A stretch of DNA of 7,224 nt from NCBI RefSeq assembly GCF_035277725.1, contig NZ_DATEJY010000184.1, forward strand, positions 1 through 7,224, in the 5' to 3' direction. Numbering within the stretch: position 1 is the first letter of the stretch; the number at the start of each line of letters is the position of its first letter. The stretch comes from Dyella_B sp035277725 (lineage in GTDB: Bacteria; Pseudomonadota; Gammaproteobacteria; Xanthomonadales; Rhodanobacteraceae). The notes beneath the pieces were generated by a model. It made no database searches and was not told the DNA's origin. It saw nothing but the letters and a program-made list of their open reading frames with translations. Position numbers and translations under genes: made by a program. Below are positions 5,186 to 7,224 of the stretch, one piece after another.

Positions 5186-6747
5186 GCCACTGCTCTCTTG
5201 CGTGTCGCTGCAGGCAGCTTGGCGGGTTGGCTCATGCTGCGCCATAGATGCATGACTGCATAGGCGCGCCACGGGCGCCACGCTTCCGCCATCTGCGTCA
5301 ATGCCTTGGTGCTGAGAGTGCTGCCGTCGCCGGATGCGGCGCGGCGAAGAATCAGATCAGCCGCCGGAAACGCATCCGGATGGCTCAGTCCGCGCATCGC
5401 CATATAGTGCGCTGTCCATTCGCCGATGCCGGGCAGGGCGACCCAATGCTGCACGAATTGCTCCAGTGATTGATCGACGCGAAAATCCACTCGCCCATCC
5501 AGCAGAGCACGCGCCACGCCACGAATGGTTTGCGCACGCGACGTGATAATGCCCAACGCATTCAGATCGGCATCAGCGAGTGTTTCCGGTGTGGGAAACA
5601 AGCATTCCAACCCTGGTGCTACCGGTGTTGATAGTGGCGCGCCATAGCGATGCACCACGCGCGACGCAAGCGTACGTGCCGCGGCGACACTCACTTGCTG
5701 GCCCAGAATGGCGCGCACCGCTACTTCAAAACCATCCCAGCTTCCTGGCAATCGCAGGCCCGGGTATTTGCGCAACGAGGCACGCATAGGCGCCGTCGTT
5801 TGCAACGCCGTGGCGATGGCTTGCGGATCCGCATCCAGATCGAACATGCGGCGAATACGCGTTACTACCGACAACATCTGCGCCGGTTGCGGGCAATGCA
5901 ACTGCAGGCGCAGTGCGTTGTCCTGCTCTGGCCATGCACTCAAGCGCAGCCAGCCTGGCGTGTCGGGCGGGCCGAATACGCGCGTGTAGCTTTCATCGTC
6001 GACCACCTCAATGCCGGGCAGGGCACGCCCACGCAGAAACGTCAGTATCGCGTGGAAATCGTAAGGTGGCCGGTAATGCAGGCGCAGCATCAGACTATCG
6101 CCCTGGGCGGCATACGGTTTGCGGCGCAAGTCGCGCGGTGCGACGCGGTTGGCCTGCGCGAAGGCGGCATTGAAGCGCCGCAAACTGCCAAAACCCGAGG
6201 CAAGCGCCACGTCCGTCACCGGCATGTTCGTCTCGGTCAACAGTTGCTTGGCGAACAACAGGCGGCGCGTGGTGTGCACGTCGATCGGCGGCGCGCCCAG
6301 CCGTTCCACGAACAGGCGGCGCAATTGCCGTGCGCCTATGCCAACGCGTTGCGCAAGCGCATCGACAGAATGATCCTGTAGCAATCCATCGTCGATCAGC
6401 TTCAATGCACGCGTCATCACATGATCGCCGCGCTGCCACGCATCGTTGCCCGGCGCCAGTTCCGGCCGGCAGCGCAGGCACGGGCGAAACCCCGCCGCTT
6501 CCGCCGCCGCAGCCGTCGTGTAATACGCGACGTTTTCGCGCTTGGGCGACGGCGAAGCAGGACATACCGGCCGGCAATAGATGCGGGTTGTGCTCACCGC
6601 AATGAAGAACAGCCCGTCGAACCGTGCATCGCGGCTCAGTCGAGCCCGCTCGCAAGTTTGCGGGTCCAGCGTGGGGAGGGTGTGGAGTTCTGACATGGGG
6701 TGCAGGCTAGCACCGTTGGGGAGAGGAAACTCGCCGTTTTCGGACAT
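5182..6747 (-). CDS. alkA: Ada-AlkA fusion: methyl-sensing AraC-type regulator fused to DNA-3-methyladenine glycosylase II
   Basis: The 521-residue, three-part protein carries an Ada zinc domain (about 28-97) with Cys58, Cys62, Cys90 and Cys93; Cys58 matches Cys38 of E. coli Ada, which takes methyl groups from DNA phosphotriesters. An AraC-type helix-turn-helix follows (about 105-210, second helix in VTDVALASGFGSLRRFNAAF). An AlkA N-terminal domain (about 219-325) precedes an HhH-GPD glycosylase domain (about 335-508), with the hairpin LPGIGEWTAHYMAMR at 438-452 and a likely catalytic Asp464 (FPAAD). It should excise alkylated bases such as 3-methyladenine and, once methylated, activate transcription, probably of its own operon. 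The start is uncertain: ATG 6747 has a weak AGGG upstream, while ATG 6696 (MSELHT, 504 residues) has no ribosome site but begins closer to the conserved domain. The stop overlaps the ogt start. Confidence 0.93.
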   Translation of the reverse strand: MSENGEFPLPNGASLHPMSELHTLPTLDPQTCERARLSRDARFDGLFFIAVSTTRIYCRPVCPASPSPKRENVAYYTTAAAAEAAGFRPCLRCRPELAPGNDAWQRGDHVMTRALKLIDDGLLQDHSVDALAQRVGIGARQLRRLFVERLGAPPIDVHTTRRLLFAKQLLTETNMPVTDVALASGFGSLRRFNAAFAQANRVAPRDLRRKPYAAQGDSLMLRLHYRPPYDFHAILTFLRGRALPGIEVVDDESYTRVFGPPDTPGWLRLSAWPEQDNALRLQLHCPQPAQMLSVVTRIRRMFDLDADPQAIATALQTTAPMRASLRKYPGLRLPGSWDGFEVAVRAILGQQVSVAAARTLASRVVHRYGAPLSTPVAPGLECLFPTPETLADADLNALGIITSRAQTIRGVARALLDGRVDFRVDQSLEQFVQHWVALPGIGEWTAHYMAMRGLSHPDAFPAADLILRRAASGDGSTLSTKALTQMAEAWRPWRAYAVMHLWRSMSQPAKLPAATRKRAVA

Positions 6748-6826
6748 GAGCCCTGGGTGGGTTCATGTATTGCGATTGCAACGATGGCTCGCTAGCGTTG
6801 CGAGCTTTCGACCGCGAGGGAATGCC
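6748..6826. promoter_or_regulatory. Divergent intergenic region with inverted repeat
   Basis: This 79-base gap (130 if alkA starts at 6696) must hold the control signals of both divergent genes. It contains the inverted repeat GCTCGC (6787-6792) / GCGAGC (6800-6805) with a seven-base spacer, overlapping an 8-base palindrome CGCTAGCG (6790-6797), and a smaller TTGC / GCAA symmetric site at 6770-6781. I see no convincing -35/-10 pair on either strand. An Ada-type operator would be expected here if the fusion is autoregulated, but I cannot match the E. coli Ada box. GAGGGA at 6816-6821 is the ribosome site of the rightward gene. Confidence 0.35.
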
Positions 6827-7224
6827 ATGCAGATGAGGGTGGGGTTTGCATTGTTGTGTGCTTGCTGGATGGGGATGGCAGATGCGCAATCCGCGCCGCC
6901 GACGTGGATGGCAACGGACGGGGCAGCGGATTGCCACGTCGAAGGCGCCGGCGATCCTTGGAACAAACCGGGTGCGACGCTGCACATTGCCTCAGTCGCT
7001 GAGGATGCAGGCAAGTCAGGTGCCGTCGGTTCGGCAAGCGATGCCATGCCTTTTCGCAACAGAAAGATCAAGCTGGAAGCGGACCTGAGCACCCAGGGTG
7101 CCGAGAAGGGCGCAACGCTTTACCTTACGGTGTATGGTCCGCGCGGAAAGCTGGATTTCATCAGCACGGGTCGACTCCCTGTTCGCGACAATCAGCAGCA
7201 GGTGCACCGTGCAATTGAACTGGC
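6827..7224 (+). CDS. Secreted protein of unknown function, C-terminus cut by window edge
   Basis: The frame is open from ATG 6827 to the right edge (132 full codons). A good ribosome site GAGGGA (6816-6821) lies five bases before the ATG. Residues 1-20 form a Sec signal peptide: Arg4, a hydrophobic core VGFALLCACWM and an AxA-type site ADA before Gln21, so the mature protein should be periplasmic or secreted. The mature part has one cysteine (Cys36) and a polar, mixed sequence; FRNRKIKLEADLSTQG (76-91) followed by ATLYLTVYGPRGKLDF (95-110) suggests alternating beta strands. This pattern loosely recalls jelly-roll sensory or carbohydrate-binding modules found beside regulators and enzymes, but I do not recognise the family, and any catalytic domain would lie beyond the window. 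It is divergent from the Ada-AlkA gene. Confidence 0.8.
   Translation, partial: MQMRVGFALLCACWMGMADAQSAPPTWMATDGAADCHVEGAGDPWNKPGATLHIASVAEDAGKSGAVGSASDAMPFRNRKIKLEADLSTQGAEKGATLYLTVYGPRGKLDFISTGRLPVRDNQQQVHRAIEL

Noticed and set aside
5186..5281. Longer ogt start at 5281
   Set aside because: The extra 32 residues lie inside the alkA coding region in another frame. The ATGA overlap at 5182-5185 gives a better start, and family similarity begins right after it.
5650..6381. Plus-strand open frame of 243 codons
   Set aside because: It is antisense to the Ada-AlkA gene, with low-complexity Arg/Gln/Ala composition and no motif.
1951..6747. The five minus-strand genes as one new defence or metabolic system
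   Set aside because: Only alkA and ogt share a clear function and overlap. The cupin, flavoprotein and carbonic anhydrase are families commonly found alone, and the gaps (50, 39 and 131 bases) leave room for separate promoters. I saw no defence-type nuclease, helicase or toxin motif.

Overview
The window is a compact, GC-rich (roughly 60 %) chromosomal stretch from a gammaproteobacterium. Several things point to the Xanthomonadales (Lysobacterales), probably a Rhodanobacteraceae member such as Dyella or a relative: the active-site spacing of the nucleotide phosphodiesterase, the Ada-AlkA fusion followed by ogt, and a GTAG-headed REP repeat like the SMAG elements of Stenotrophomonas. This placement is inference from protein and repeat character, not from a database match.

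Layout. On the left, a minus-strand lipoprotein phosphodiesterase/nucleotide pyrophosphatase (1-1259) runs off the edge. Divergent from it is a small plus-strand DUF1348 (NTF2-like) protein (1429-1905). A strong 13-bp hairpin (1914-1945) separates that gene from a convergent block of five minus-strand genes, which in transcription order (right to left) are: an Ada-AlkA fusion (5182-6747), ogt (4658-5185), a DUF985 cupin (4092-4607), an HI0933/PP_4765-type flavoprotein (2814-4052) and a Tat-exported beta-carbonic anhydrase (1951-2682). On the right, divergent from alkA, a plus-strand secreted protein of unknown function (6827-7224) runs off the edge.

How the genes relate. The clear functional unit is the alkylation-repair pair. 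The first gene carries the methyl-sensing zinc domain and AraC-type DNA-binding domain of Ada fused to an AlkA glycosylase; the second is the O6-methylguanine methyltransferase that forms the other half of E. coli Ada. The two overlap by four bases (ATGA), so they are probably co-transcribed and translationally coupled. The cupin and flavoprotein follow in the same direction with gaps of 50 and 39 bases and may be read through, but nothing in the sequence ties them to repair. The carbonic anhydrase has its own strong ribosome binding site and a 131-base leader, so it may be transcribed separately.

The most unusual structure is an inverted pair of 25-base REP units (4608-4671) that fills the whole ogt-cupin junction. 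It supplies the last codons and the stop codon of ogt and abuts the preferred cupin start codon. I found no CRISPR array, tRNA, rRNA, insertion sequence or prophage gene, and no convincing undescribed multi-gene system. Most of the window is ordinary housekeeping and accessory metabolism.
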